Source: Hymenobacter plasmatis (GTDB lineage: Bacteria > Bacteroidota > Bacteroidia > Cytophagales > Hymenobacteraceae). From it: DNA of 64,000 nucleotides. Under the pieces are notes generated by a model, which saw only the letters and a list, made by a program, of their open reading frames with translations, was not told the DNA's origin and ran no database searches. Made by a program: the position numbers and the translations under genes. This document shows, piece by piece, positions 8,273 through 15,688 of this stretch; positions within the stretch are counted from its first letter, which is position 1, and every line of letters starts with the position of its first letter. Where the stretch lies: positions 62,001-126,000 of the forward strand of contig NZ_JAJFAW010000001.1 in NCBI RefSeq assembly GCF_020711255.1, in the 5' to 3' direction.

Positions 8273-9652
8273 TCAACCCGTTACCGGTGTCTGAATAGCC
8301 GGCGGCGTGGGATTGTACTCCGGTGTGGCGGTGCGGTGTTCGGCGCTTTTCTTGCCTTTGTCGTCCTTCACGTCGCGGCGGCTGAAGGGGCGAATGATGA
8401 GCCGCAGGGCCTGGTCGGAGTTGAAGTAGCTAAAGGCCCAGTCCACCAGGGCCACCACACGGTTGCGGAAGCCCACCAGCGTCATCAGGTGCACGAAGAG
8501 CCAAGTGAGCCAGCCGAAAAAGCCGTTGAAGTGGACGTTCTTGGGCAGGTCCACCACGGCTTTGTTGCGGCTCACAATGGCCATGGAGCCTTTGTTGGTG
8601 TACACAAAATCCTTGGGGGCTTCGCCGCGCAGCAGCCGCTCGATGTTCTTGGCCAGCTGGTCGGCTTGCTGCTGGGCTACGGGCGCGAGCATGGGCATGC
8701 CGCGGGGCATGTCCTCGGTCACCATGTTGGCCACGTCGCCGATGGCAAAGACGTTGGCAAGGCCTACCACCTGGTTCCAGCGGTTCACCGTCACGCGCTT
8801 GTTGCGGGTGATGACCTCGGCGGGCAGGCCGGGCACTTCGGCGCCGTTCACGCCGGCGGCCCACACCAGGTTTTCGGTCGGAATAAACTCGGTATCGGAG
8901 AAGTAGGCCCGGCAGTTTTCAAATTTCTTGATGCTTGTGTTGAGCAGCACCTTCACACCCAGCTCGTCGAGGTAGCGCTTGGCGTCGGCCTGTGAGGCCG
9001 GCGACATGGGCCCCAGCAGCACGGGCGCGGCTTCGACCAGAAAAATCTGCATGGTGCGCAAATCCAGCTCCGGGTAGTCTTTGGGCAGCACGTGCTTGCG
9101 CATTTCGGCCAGCGACCCGCTGATTTCCACGCCGGTGGGGCCGCCGCCCACCACCACAATGTTGAGCAGGGCCTGCCGCTCCTCGGGGTTTTCGGTGAGC
9201 AGCGCTTTCTCGAAGTTCTGGAAGATGAAGCTCCGCAGGTTCAGGGCGTTGGGGATGCTCTTAATCTGCATCGCATTGCGCTCGATGCTTTCCAGGCCGA
9301 AGAAATTGGTGAGCGAGCCGGTGGCCAGCACCAGGTAGTCGTAGCGGATGTCGCCGACGCTGGTCACCACCATTCGCGCGCTGGGCTCCACCCGGTGCAC
9401 GTCGGCCATGCGGTAGAAGAAGTTCTTCTGGCCCGCAAAAATCTTGCGGATGGGGTAGGCAATGCTGTCGGCCTCGAGGGCACCGGTGGCCACCTGGTAG
9501 AGCAGGGGCTGGAAGTTGTGGTAATTATTGCGGTCGACCACCACTACCTGCACGGGGGCATGGCGCAAGGCCTTGGCCAGCCGCAGGCCGCCAAATCCGC
9601 AGCCGATGATGACAACGCGTGGTTGAGCCGACGAGGGAAGATTGGTATCCAT
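8273..9652 (-). CDS. ndh: Type II NADH:quinone oxidoreductase (NDH-2)
   Basis: The 459-residue flavoprotein transfers electrons from NADH to the quinone pool without proton pumping. It has two Rossmann motifs: VVIIGCGFGG (about 14-22, FAD) and VVVGGGPTGVE (167-176, NADH). The FAD-contacting FAIGDVAN lies near 302-309 and a hydrophobic/amphipathic segment WLTWLFVHLMTLVGF at about 381-395 should bind the membrane. ATG 9652 is preferred to an upstream TTG at 9664. NDH-2 beside separate complex I genes (nuoM, nuoN, nuoK, nuoL in this window) implies two NADH entry routes. A similar annotation would be a generic FAD-dependent NAD(P)/FAD oxidoreductase. Confidence 0.9.
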   Translation of the reverse strand: MDTNLPSSAQPRVVIIGCGFGGLRLAKALRHAPVQVVVVDRNNYHNFQPLLYQVATGALEADSIAYPIRKIFAGQKNFFYRMADVHRVEPSARMVVTSVGDIRYDYLVLATGSLTNFFGLESIERNAMQIKSIPNALNLRSFIFQNFEKALLTENPEERQALLNIVVVGGGPTGVEISGSLAEMRKHVLPKDYPELDLRTMQIFLVEAAPVLLGPMSPASQADAKRYLDELGVKVLLNTSIKKFENCRAYFSDTEFIPTENLVWAAGVNGAEVPGLPAEVITRNKRVTVNRWNQVVGLANVFAIGDVANMVTEDMPRGMPMLAPVAQQQADQLAKNIERLLRGEAPKDFVYTNKGSMAIVSRNKAVVDLPKNVHFNGFFGWLTWLFVHLMTLVGFRNRVVALVDWAFSYFNSDQALRLIIRPFSRRDVKDDKGKKSAEHRTATPEYNPTPPAIQTPVTG

Positions 9653-9759
9653 GGAATAAAGCAAAAGTTAGCTCTTGCTTTACCCACAAAGCCCTCAAGA
9701 GGTTATCCCCAGCCCGTTGAGCTGGCCCCAATGGCCGAAAATTGAGCTAAGCCAGGGGC

Positions 9760-10446
9760 TTACTCGTCGGTGTCCTTCTTCTTGAATTCACCCTTTTTCA
9801 CCTGCTGAATCAGTTGGAGCCAGCTGAAGGGGTTGAGCAAGGGGTTGTTGGAATACTGGTTGGGGGCCATGCCCTGGCGGGCGTCGTAGTTGTACTGCTG
9901 CCGGTCCATGGTTTGGCGGAAGTTGGCCACGGCGCCCATGGGCTGGGTGTTGAAGATGCGGCGCATCAGCTGCTCGTTCAGGTTGGCGGCGGCGGCACTG
10001 CCGCGCTCGGTGGGCAGGCGCAAGGCCAGGAAAGCCTTTTTGAAGTCGCGCTCGGTGGTGTAGGGAAATACCCGCACCTCGCCGAGCATGGTGGCGTCTT
10101 CCCGCATTTGAATGATGACCGAGTAGCTCTGGCGCTGAAAATCGGCCGGGATGACAATGGTCTGGTTGGCGTAGCCCAGGGAGCGAATCACCACGCTGTC
10201 GCCGGCCAGCACGGCCATCGAGAAATAGCCGTAGGCGTTGGAAGCCGTGCCCCGGCCGGCCTTGGGCACATAGATGGTGGCGCCGGGGATGCCCAGCAGG
10301 CTGTCGCCGGTGGCCACAATGCCCGTGAACTGGATGATGCGGCGCGTGCCCTGCGCGTGCGCCGAGGGAGCGGCCAGGAGCAGCACGCCCAGCAAGGCCA
10401 CAGCAAAAAAGAAAGAGAAGCGACGAAGGCGCAATAAATCAGGCAT
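9760..10446 (-). CDS. Exported carboxypeptidase-regulatory-domain protein
   Basis: The 228-residue protein has a signal peptide (FSFFFAVALLGVLLLAAPSAHAQG, about 9-32). A carboxypeptidase-D regulatory-like beta-sandwich follows (about 38-120; GIVATGDSLLGIPGATIYVP, GRGTASNAYGYFSM, VIRSLGYANQTI). The remaining roughly 110 residues are polar and end in a lysine/acidic tail (KKGEFKKKDTDE). Such domains usually head TonB-dependent receptors, but here there is no barrel. ATG 10446 is chosen over TTG 10467 because a TATATTTG box lies just upstream. The role is unknown, probably envelope-associated. Confidence 0.82.
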   Translation of the reverse strand: MPDLLRLRRFSFFFAVALLGVLLLAAPSAHAQGTRRIIQFTGIVATGDSLLGIPGATIYVPKAGRGTASNAYGYFSMAVLAGDSVVIRSLGYANQTIVIPADFQRQSYSVIIQMREDATMLGEVRVFPYTTERDFKKAFLALRLPTERGSAAAANLNEQLMRRIFNTQPMGAVANFRQTMDRQQYNYDARQGMAPNQYSNNPLLNPFSWLQLIQQVKKGEFKKKDTDE

Positions 10447-10464
10447 GTTCAGGGGTAGGTAAGA

Positions 10465-10472
10465 CAAATATA
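10465..10472 (-). promoter_or_regulatory. Bacteroidota -7 box TATATTTG
   Basis: This matches TAnnTTTG on the minus strand, 18 bases before ATG 10446. It is back to back with a plus-strand box at 10498. Confidence 0.6.
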
Positions 10473-10497
10473 CGGCGGCCAGGTTCGGGGCCGGCCG

Positions 10498-10505
10498 TAA
10501 CTTTG
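10498..10505 (+). promoter_or_regulatory. Bacteroidota -7 box TAACTTTG
   Basis: This exact TAnnTTTG match lies 42 bases before the ArsR-type regulator ATG at 10548. It is divergent from the box at 10465-10472, with 25 bases between them. Confidence 0.65.
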
Positions 10506-10547
10506 GGCGATTAGAACGAAGGGCGCACGTCCCTTCCCAGACAGCAG

Positions 10548-10937
10548 ATGCGCTTGAAACATTTCACGGTTGCTTTTGGGCAGCAACTTTTTAAATCGTT
10601 GGGCGACGAAAGCCGGGTTCGCATCCTGCATTTGCTCTGGCGCAACCGCGAAATGGTGGTGGCCGACCTGGAACAAGTGCTGGATTTCACCCAGACCAAA
10701 ACCAGTAGGCAATTATCGTACTTAAAGAATGCAGGTTTGGTGAACGTGCGCCGCCTCGACAACTGGATGTACTATTTCCTGAAGGAAGAGGCGGCCGAAT
10801 TGCTCCAGGAGTTGCTTGGCTTTATGGAAAAAGACCCGCAGCTGCTGCACGACCAGCAAGTGTACCAAACGCTCTGGTCGAACCGCGAGCTGGCTGCGTA
10901 TAAGCTCCAGAACCGGCACTGGCACGGGGCAAAGTAG
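10548..10937 (+). CDS. ArsR-family winged-helix transcriptional regulator
   Basis: The 129-residue protein has a winged-helix DNA-binding domain at about 10-85 (FKSLGDESRVRILHLLWRN; recognition helix around TQTKTSRQLSYLKNAGLV; wing RRLDNWMYYFL). No obvious cysteine metal site (ELCVCD) is present, so it is unlikely to sense arsenic in the classical way. A C-terminal extension (about 95-129) carries a tryptophan/arginine-rich end. Its stop codon TAG (10935-10937) lies inside the left arm of a perfect palindrome. It may regulate itself and the divergent gene; this is inference. Confidence 0.87.
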   Translation: MRLKHFTVAFGQQLFKSLGDESRVRILHLLWRNREMVVADLEQVLDFTQTKTSRQLSYLKNAGLVNVRRLDNWMYYFLKEEAAELLQELLGFMEKDPQLLHDQQVYQTLWSNRELAAYKLQNRHWHGAK

Positions 10938-11009
10938 CGCGGACTTTGTAGTCCGCGCCTGGGCCGTTCGGGTATCGTTCCGCGCGGACTACAAAGTCCG
11001 CGCTACTTT
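10931..11009. repeat. Perfect 28-base inverted repeat GTAGCGCGGACT type
   Basis: Arms 10931-10958 and 10982-11009 are exact reverse complements, each with the internal quasi-palindrome GCGCGGACTTTGTAGTCCGC; the loop is 23 bases. The ArsR stop codon is part of the left arm. The right arm ends in TACTTTTT, so it could terminate transcription just before the ferredoxin-like gene. Confidence 0.9.
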
Positions 11010-11019
11010 TTCTACCGCC

Positions 11020-11340
11020 ATGAGCACCGACCGCCGCCTTTTTGTCTGCACCAACCAAAAGTCCGGCGTGGGGGAAGACGTGGCCAAAGCGCTGAAAAAA
11101 GAGCTGAAGCACCAGGGCCTGAAAAAGCAGGAAGTGAAAGGCCAGAAGGTGCGTACCCAGGTGCAAACCTGCGACTGCCTGGACCTGTGCCGCAACTGCA
11201 AGAAAGGCCCCGGCGCCGCCCTGATTGTGTATCCCGAAGGCACCGTGTACGGCAACGTGCGGCCCGCCGACGCCGCCGAGCTGGTGGCCGAGCACATCGG
11301 CCGCGGCCACGTGGTGAAGCGGCTGCACCTGGACCAGTAA
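11020..11340 (+). CDS. Thioredoxin-like [2Fe-2S] ferredoxin domain protein
   Basis: The 106-residue protein begins RRLFVCTNQKSGVG, typical of thioredoxin-like [2Fe-2S] ferredoxins. Cysteines at 10, 51, 53, 57 and 60 (TCDCLDLCRNCKKGPG) could ligate the cluster, followed by the conserved VYPEGTVYGNV. It is probably a cytoplasmic electron carrier or cluster-binding protein. ATG 11020 follows directly after the palindrome; a longer frame upstream reads through the repeat and is not credible. The cysteine spacing differs slightly from classical family members, so the exact ligand set is uncertain. Confidence 0.88.
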   Translation: MSTDRRLFVCTNQKSGVGEDVAKALKKELKHQGLKKQEVKGQKVRTQVQTCDCLDLCRNCKKGPGAALIVYPEGTVYGNVRPADAAELVAEHIGRGHVVKRLHLDQ

Positions 11341-11464
11341 ACGGGGGAGGGGCCGAAAACCTGATAATTAACTGCTTACTTGGCGGCTGAAATCCTCCTG
11401 CCGTCAAACCGTAGGCATGGGGAATCCGTTGTTAGCTCAACCCAAAGATTTTACCCCGTTATTC

Positions 11465-12688
11465 ATGCGCTTCCCTTACGCAGCCCTGGTCCTGACCGGG
11501 CTGGCCTTTGCCGCCACCGCCCAGCCCGTTGCGCCTCCCGATACCGTCATTACGGCCACCCCCGCCCCCGCCGACCCGCCGGCTAAGCTGGTGCGCGGGG
11601 TCAAGGACGTCGACCGAACCAAGCGCCTCACGATTCTGCCCATTCCGGTGCTGTTTTACCAGGCCGAAACCGGCTTTGGCTATGGCCTGGGCGGCTTGCT
11701 GAGTGGGCGCTTTTCCAGCGATACCCTCACGCGCCCTTCCAACATCCGGGCGCAGTACTGGACTACGCAGAAAAAACAGTCGCTAATCCAGCTGGTACAC
11801 ACGGTGTACACGCCCGGCGAGAAGTTTTACCTCAACGGCGAAATCAGCGCCTACGACATTCTGCTGTATTACTACGGCACCGGCCCCAGAAGCCTGAGCG
11901 ATGACGAGTCGGAAACGGCCTATAAGCTGTTCATCGTCAACCAGCGCATCCAGAAGCAGGTGGCGCCGAAGGTGTTTTTCGGGGCGCAGTACCGCTTCAC
12001 GGGCATGCGCAACATTGAAATTCCGGCTGGCACGGTAGACGCCAAGGGCACCAATATCAACGTCTTTTTCCGCGACCCACGGCTCACGCCCCGCGAGCGG
12101 GAAGACACCCACGTGTCGGGCCTCGGCCCCGTCATTACCTACGACACGCGCGACGTGCCCTTGGCAGCCTTCCACGGCAACCTGCTCGATGCCAGCGTCA
12201 TCTTCAACGGCACGGGCCTGGGCTCCGATTACCGCTTTGTGCGCTACCAACTCGATGCCCGCCATTTCCAGCCGGTGTTTTCTGAGCGCACCATTCTGGC
12301 CCTGCAGTTCCTGGGGCAGTTCCATACCGGCGAGGTGCCCTTCCGGGAACTGGCCGGCCTGGGCGCCAACCTGGGCGGTAGCTTGTACAACAACGCCAAC
12401 CTGATGCGCGGCATCTACGAACAGCGGTTCCGCGACCGGCAGATGATAACCTTCCAGGCCGAGCTGCGCCAGAAACTGTTCTGGCGCCTCGACGGGGCCA
12501 TCTTCGGCGGCGTCGGCAATGTGAGTAACTACATCGACACCTTCGAGCTCAACCAAACCAAGTTTGCGGGCGGGGCCGGTATTCGCTTCAACTTTATCCG
12601 GCGCGACCGGCTCAATCTGCGCCTCGACTATGCCGGCGGTACCGGCAGCAAGCCGGGCATTCTCTTTGCCATCGGCGAAGCGTTTTAG
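11465..12688 (+). CDS. Omp85/BamA-TamA type outer-membrane beta-barrel protein
   Basis: The 407-residue protein has a signal peptide (RFPYAALVLTGLAFAATAQ). The mature protein resembles the C-terminal 16-strand barrel of the BamA/TamA surface-antigen family (PIPVLFYQAETGFGYGLGG; GPVITYDTRDVPLAAFHG; RELAGLGANLGGSLYNN; final LRLDYAGGTGSKPGILFAIGEAF). There are no POTRA repeats, so it is not BamA itself. Barrel-only members are common in Bacteroidota and may assemble or export outer-membrane components. The in-frame start at 11417 is rejected because it would bury the signal peptide. Confidence 0.82.
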   Translation: MRFPYAALVLTGLAFAATAQPVAPPDTVITATPAPADPPAKLVRGVKDVDRTKRLTILPIPVLFYQAETGFGYGLGGLLSGRFSSDTLTRPSNIRAQYWTTQKKQSLIQLVHTVYTPGEKFYLNGEISAYDILLYYYGTGPRSLSDDESETAYKLFIVNQRIQKQVAPKVFFGAQYRFTGMRNIEIPAGTVDAKGTNINVFFRDPRLTPREREDTHVSGLGPVITYDTRDVPLAAFHGNLLDASVIFNGTGLGSDYRFVRYQLDARHFQPVFSERTILALQFLGQFHTGEVPFRELAGLGANLGGSLYNNANLMRGIYEQRFRDRQMITFQAELRQKLFWRLDGAIFGGVGNVSNYIDTFELNQTKFAGGAGIRFNFIRRDRLNLRLDYAGGTGSKPGILFAIGEAF

Positions 12689-12719
12689 GCCAATCCTGAG
12701 CGATTGATTTAGCCCAACG

Positions 12720-12752
12720 AATCCCCTCCTGGAAGCAGGAGGGGATTTTTTG
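12720..12752 (+). terminator. Intrinsic terminator after the Omp85-type gene
   Basis: Arms ATCCCCTCCT (12721-12730) and AGGAGGGGAT (12737-12746) are followed by TTTTTT. Confidence 0.88.
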
Positions 12753-13036
12753 TGACCAAGCCGGGTACGCAGCTTCGCAGCTACCGTGGGCAAGGGCGGA
12801 AGGTGGCCGATGGGAGCAGATTTTAGCTCAATCGGCGCAGCTGCCACGGGGCGAAGTTGGATTATAGCGGGGGCGCAGCGGCTTGGCGAGTATATATTTT
12901 GGAGCGGAGAAAGATTTTAAAATGGCCTGGCCATCAGAACAAAAGCATTTATTCACTGTTCGGAATACATAAAATAAACCGCTTTAAGTATAAGCTAAGC
13001 ATTATCCTTTGATAATTGCTGGCGTAGATAGGCCTG
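12753..13036. other. Intergenic stretch without recognisable gene
   Basis: This region becomes AT-rich towards 13000 and presumably holds the promoter of the GT2 gene. It contains one TTAGCTCAA motif (12823-12831). No protein remnant, RNA or exact TAnnTTTG box was recognised. Confidence 0.5.
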
Positions 13037-14341
13037 ATGGAACACGCTGCGCCTGCCCGCTTCCTTGGCTCCCACGAAGCCACGGCCCCTGGCCCGCAGG
13101 TTCAGGTTAATTTCCGGCCTGCCGTGCCGCGTAGGGGCCGCCATGCTGAGCTGCTCCACCGGCAGCTGCCGCCCCCGCACGCCGGCTTGCAGGTGTGCGT
13201 TATCATCCCGGCCAAAAACGAAGCGGATTCCCTGCCGGCTACCCTGGCCGCCCTGGCTGCCCAAACCGATTGGCACGGGCAGCCCTTGCCCCCGGGCAGC
13301 TACGAGGTCATTGTGCTGGCCAATAACTGCACCGATGCAACGGCCGCCGTGGTGCGGCAGCAGGCGAAGCGGTACCCGCACCTGCCACTGCACGTGGCCA
13401 GCCTGTATTTGCCCAAGCCCCATGCCCACGTGGGCCGGGCCCGCTGCCTGCTCATGGACGTGGCCTGCGCACGCCTGCAGCAAGTGGGCAGCACCGCTGG
13501 CATCATCGCCAGCACCGATGCCGATACCCGCGTGGCCCCGACCTGGGTGGCCGCCATACAGGCCGAAATTGCGGCCGGGGCCGATGCCGTGGGCGGCCGC
13601 ATCCTTACCGAGATAAATGCGCCGGCGCTGTTGCCGCTGCGCCGCATCAAAGACCGCGACACAGCTTACCGCCTGATGTGTGCCCGCCTGGAAGACCTCA
13701 TCGACCCCAACCCAGCCGACCCCTGGCCCCGCCACCATCAGCACTTTGGCGCCAGCCTGGCCCTGACGGCGCGGGCCTACTGCCAGGTGGGCGGCCTGCC
13801 CGCCGTCCGGTTTCTGGAGGACGAAGCCCTCTGCCAGGCCCTGCTGCGGCACGATTTGGCCGTGCGCCACAGCCCCCGGGTGCAGGTGCTCACCTCCGGC
13901 CGCCAGCAGGGCCGGGTCGAAGTGGGGCTGTCGTGGCAGCTGCGCGAATGGCTCCGCATGAGCCAGCGGCAGTACGAGCCGCAGGTAGATAACCCCTTGC
14001 AATTGGCCGCGTTGTGGCAGGCGCGGCGCCACTTGCGCCACCGGTGGGCGGGCTGCTCCCCGCGCCGTCTCGATGCCCTGGCCATTTGCCTGGGGCTGCC
14101 CGCGGCCACGCTGCTGGCGCATATGCAAGCCGCCGCCACGTTTGGGGAGCTGTGGGAGGCGGTGCTGCCCACCGCGCGGTCGGCCGCGGTATCGGCCATC
14201 CCGTTGTCGCAGGCCCTGCGCATGCTGCCCCAGCTCATCAGGCACTACCAGCCGCGGGGCGAAGCGCTGGGGGCGGCTTATGCAGAGGCTAGCGTTTTTC
14301 CAGAAGGTCGAGGCGATAGTTCTCGTGCCGTTGCCCGGTGA
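13037..14341 (+). CDS. Family 2 glycosyltransferase of a NodS/PIG-L/acyl-CoA dehydrogenase cluster
   Basis: The 434-residue protein has a GT-A fold: CVIIPAKNEADSLPATLAAL (54-73), VIVLANNCTD (91-100), metal-binding DAD (161-163, in IASTDADTRV) and the acceptor-site acid pair FLEDEALC (259-266). No transmembrane segment is evident, so it acts in the cytoplasm or peripherally at the membrane. Its 3' end overlaps the convergent methyltransferase gene by 53 bases. It faces a three-gene minus-strand operon (acyl-CoA dehydrogenase, PIG-L deacetylase, NodS-like methyltransferase). The donor and acceptor are unknown; modification of an amino sugar or glycolipid is inferred from these neighbours. Confidence 0.85.
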   Translation: MEHAAPARFLGSHEATAPGPQVQVNFRPAVPRRGRHAELLHRQLPPPHAGLQVCVIIPAKNEADSLPATLAALAAQTDWHGQPLPPGSYEVIVLANNCTDATAAVVRQQAKRYPHLPLHVASLYLPKPHAHVGRARCLLMDVACARLQQVGSTAGIIASTDADTRVAPTWVAAIQAEIAAGADAVGGRILTEINAPALLPLRRIKDRDTAYRLMCARLEDLIDPNPADPWPRHHQHFGASLALTARAYCQVGGLPAVRFLEDEALCQALLRHDLAVRHSPRVQVLTSGRQQGRVEVGLSWQLREWLRMSQRQYEPQVDNPLQLAALWQARRHLRHRWAGCSPRRLDALAICLGLPAATLLAHMQAAATFGELWEAVLPTARSAAVSAIPLSQALRMLPQLIRHYQPRGEALGAAYAEASVFPEGRGDSSRAVAR

Positions 14342-14885
14342 GGTGGCGCAGCGGGCCGTTGGCGGCGGCTTGCTGCAGGAAAAACTCGTGCACGTCGTCG
14401 CCGGTCAGGGGGTAGTCGTGCACGGCCGGGGTCCAGTGCACCAGCAGGAGCTGGCCCGCGGGGCGCAGCCCGGCCACCACCTTATCGGCCGCCCGGGCCA
14501 AATCAGCTGGCGACCAGAAGTAGCCCACTTCGGACACCAGTATCAGGTCAAATTGCTGGCCGGGGAAATGCTCGGGTACCTGCATGAGCCGCAAGTCCAC
14601 GTGGGGCAGGTCGGCGCAGCGCTGCCGCGCCTGGGCCAGGGCGGCTTCGTTTACATCCACGGCCAGCAGTTGGCCCGTGCGCGCGGCAAGCTGCGCCGTG
14701 AGCACTCCCAGCGAGCAGCCAATTTCCAGCGCCTCGGCGTAGGTAGGGTGGGGCAGGGCCGCGAGCGTGGCGGCATATTTATCCCGCTCATACGGGCTGG
14801 ACTCATAGTTCCACGGGTCGCGGTTGGCCCGGTACACGTGGTCAAAGTATTCGGGCGGCAGCGAGTTGGGCTGGTTTTGATTCAT
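14289..14885 (-). CDS. NodS-like SAM-dependent methyltransferase
   Basis: The 198-residue class I methyltransferase opens with YFDHVYRANRDPWNYESSPYE, the hallmark of the NodS family (rhizobial N-methylation of chitooligosaccharides). SAM motif I is EIGCSLG (54-60), the acidic residue of motif II is in LLAVDVNE (D77), and DLILVSEVGYFW is motif IV/V. It overlaps the upstream PIG-L gene by ATGA (14882-14885), indicating translational coupling. Following a deacetylase, a plausible reaction is N-methylation of the freed amine. This is inference from the Nod precedent and context. Confidence 0.87.
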   Translation of the reverse strand: MNQNQPNSLPPEYFDHVYRANRDPWNYESSPYERDKYAATLAALPHPTYAEALEIGCSLGVLTAQLAARTGQLLAVDVNEAALAQARQRCADLPHVDLRLMQVPEHFPGQQFDLILVSEVGYFWSPADLARAADKVVAGLRPAGQLLLVHWTPAVHDYPLTGDDVHEFFLQQAAANGPLRHLTGQRHENYRLDLLEKR

Positions 14886-15658
14886 GATTCAAGGGCCTCA
14901 AAATAAACTTCGTAGGGCGCGGTAAAATGAGCCAGCATTTCGGGAGATAGCAGAAAGCCGGAGGGGTCATCGGTGAAAATGCCGGGCGCCACCTGCGAGC
15001 GGTGGGCGGCAATGGCCCGCTGCTTTTGCGGCACCACCGGCCCAATATCCAGCCGGAACCCGCGCACGCCGTCTTCGGGGGCAGGCAGGTCGTCGGGCGC
15101 GGCCCGTTCCCAGGCCCACACTATATACTCCAGGCAGCGGGGTGGCTCCGGCATGGCCGCCAGGGCGGCTTGCACCAGCTGGCTGGTGGCACGGTGGTCG
15201 GGGTGGGGGTCGCGCCGCCAGGGCACCAGCACGGTAGCGGCCCGGTGGCGCGTTAGAAATTCACAGAGTTGAGCTACCGCTTCGGTAAAGCCCGGCTCAG
15301 CGGCCGAACCGGGCACCAGGCTATCGGGCAGGCCCAGCAAAAGCGGCTCAGTCATGATGCCCAGGCTGCCGAGAGCTTGCTGAAATTCTGCTTCACGCAC
15401 CGCGCGGCGGGCGGGGGCCAAAAACCGCTCGGAAGCCGGGTGCGACATGGTGCCATCGCTGACCAGCACGGCCGCTACCGGCTGCCCAGCTTGGCGCAGC
15501 AAGGCCAAAAGCCCGCCGCAGCCCAGGGCTTCGTCGTCGGGGTGCGGCGCAATGACCACGGTTGAGCCCAAAGTAGCCGCGAAGCTGCCGGGCCGCACCG
15601 GATACGAAGAGAAAGGCAGTACGGGAGAACGAGCCATGAATGGAAGGTGCCAGCCCAT
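14882..15658 (-). CDS. PIG-L/LmbE-family deacetylase
   Basis: The 258-residue zinc-dependent N-deacetylase has APHPDDEALGCGG (H39, D41, D42) and the second metal motif DPHPDH (H153, D155, H156). The family includes GlcNAc-PI de-N-acetylase, MshB and BshB, which remove acetyl from N-acetylglucosamine conjugates. A second ATG at 15637 (MARSPVL) is also possible. It is the middle gene of a minus-strand operon: 30 bases after the acyl-CoA dehydrogenase and overlapping the methyltransferase by four bases. Confidence 0.88.
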   Translation of the reverse strand: MGWHLPFMARSPVLPFSSYPVRPGSFAATLGSTVVIAPHPDDEALGCGGLLALLRQAGQPVAAVLVSDGTMSHPASERFLAPARRAVREAEFQQALGSLGIMTEPLLLGLPDSLVPGSAAEPGFTEAVAQLCEFLTRHRAATVLVPWRRDPHPDHRATSQLVQAALAAMPEPPRCLEYIVWAWERAAPDDLPAPEDGVRGFRLDIGPVVPQKQRAIAAHRSQVAPGIFTDDPSGFLLSPEMLAHFTAPYEVYFEALES

Positions 15659-15688
15659 TCTACCCCAGATGGCCCCGGGTGGTTGCTG

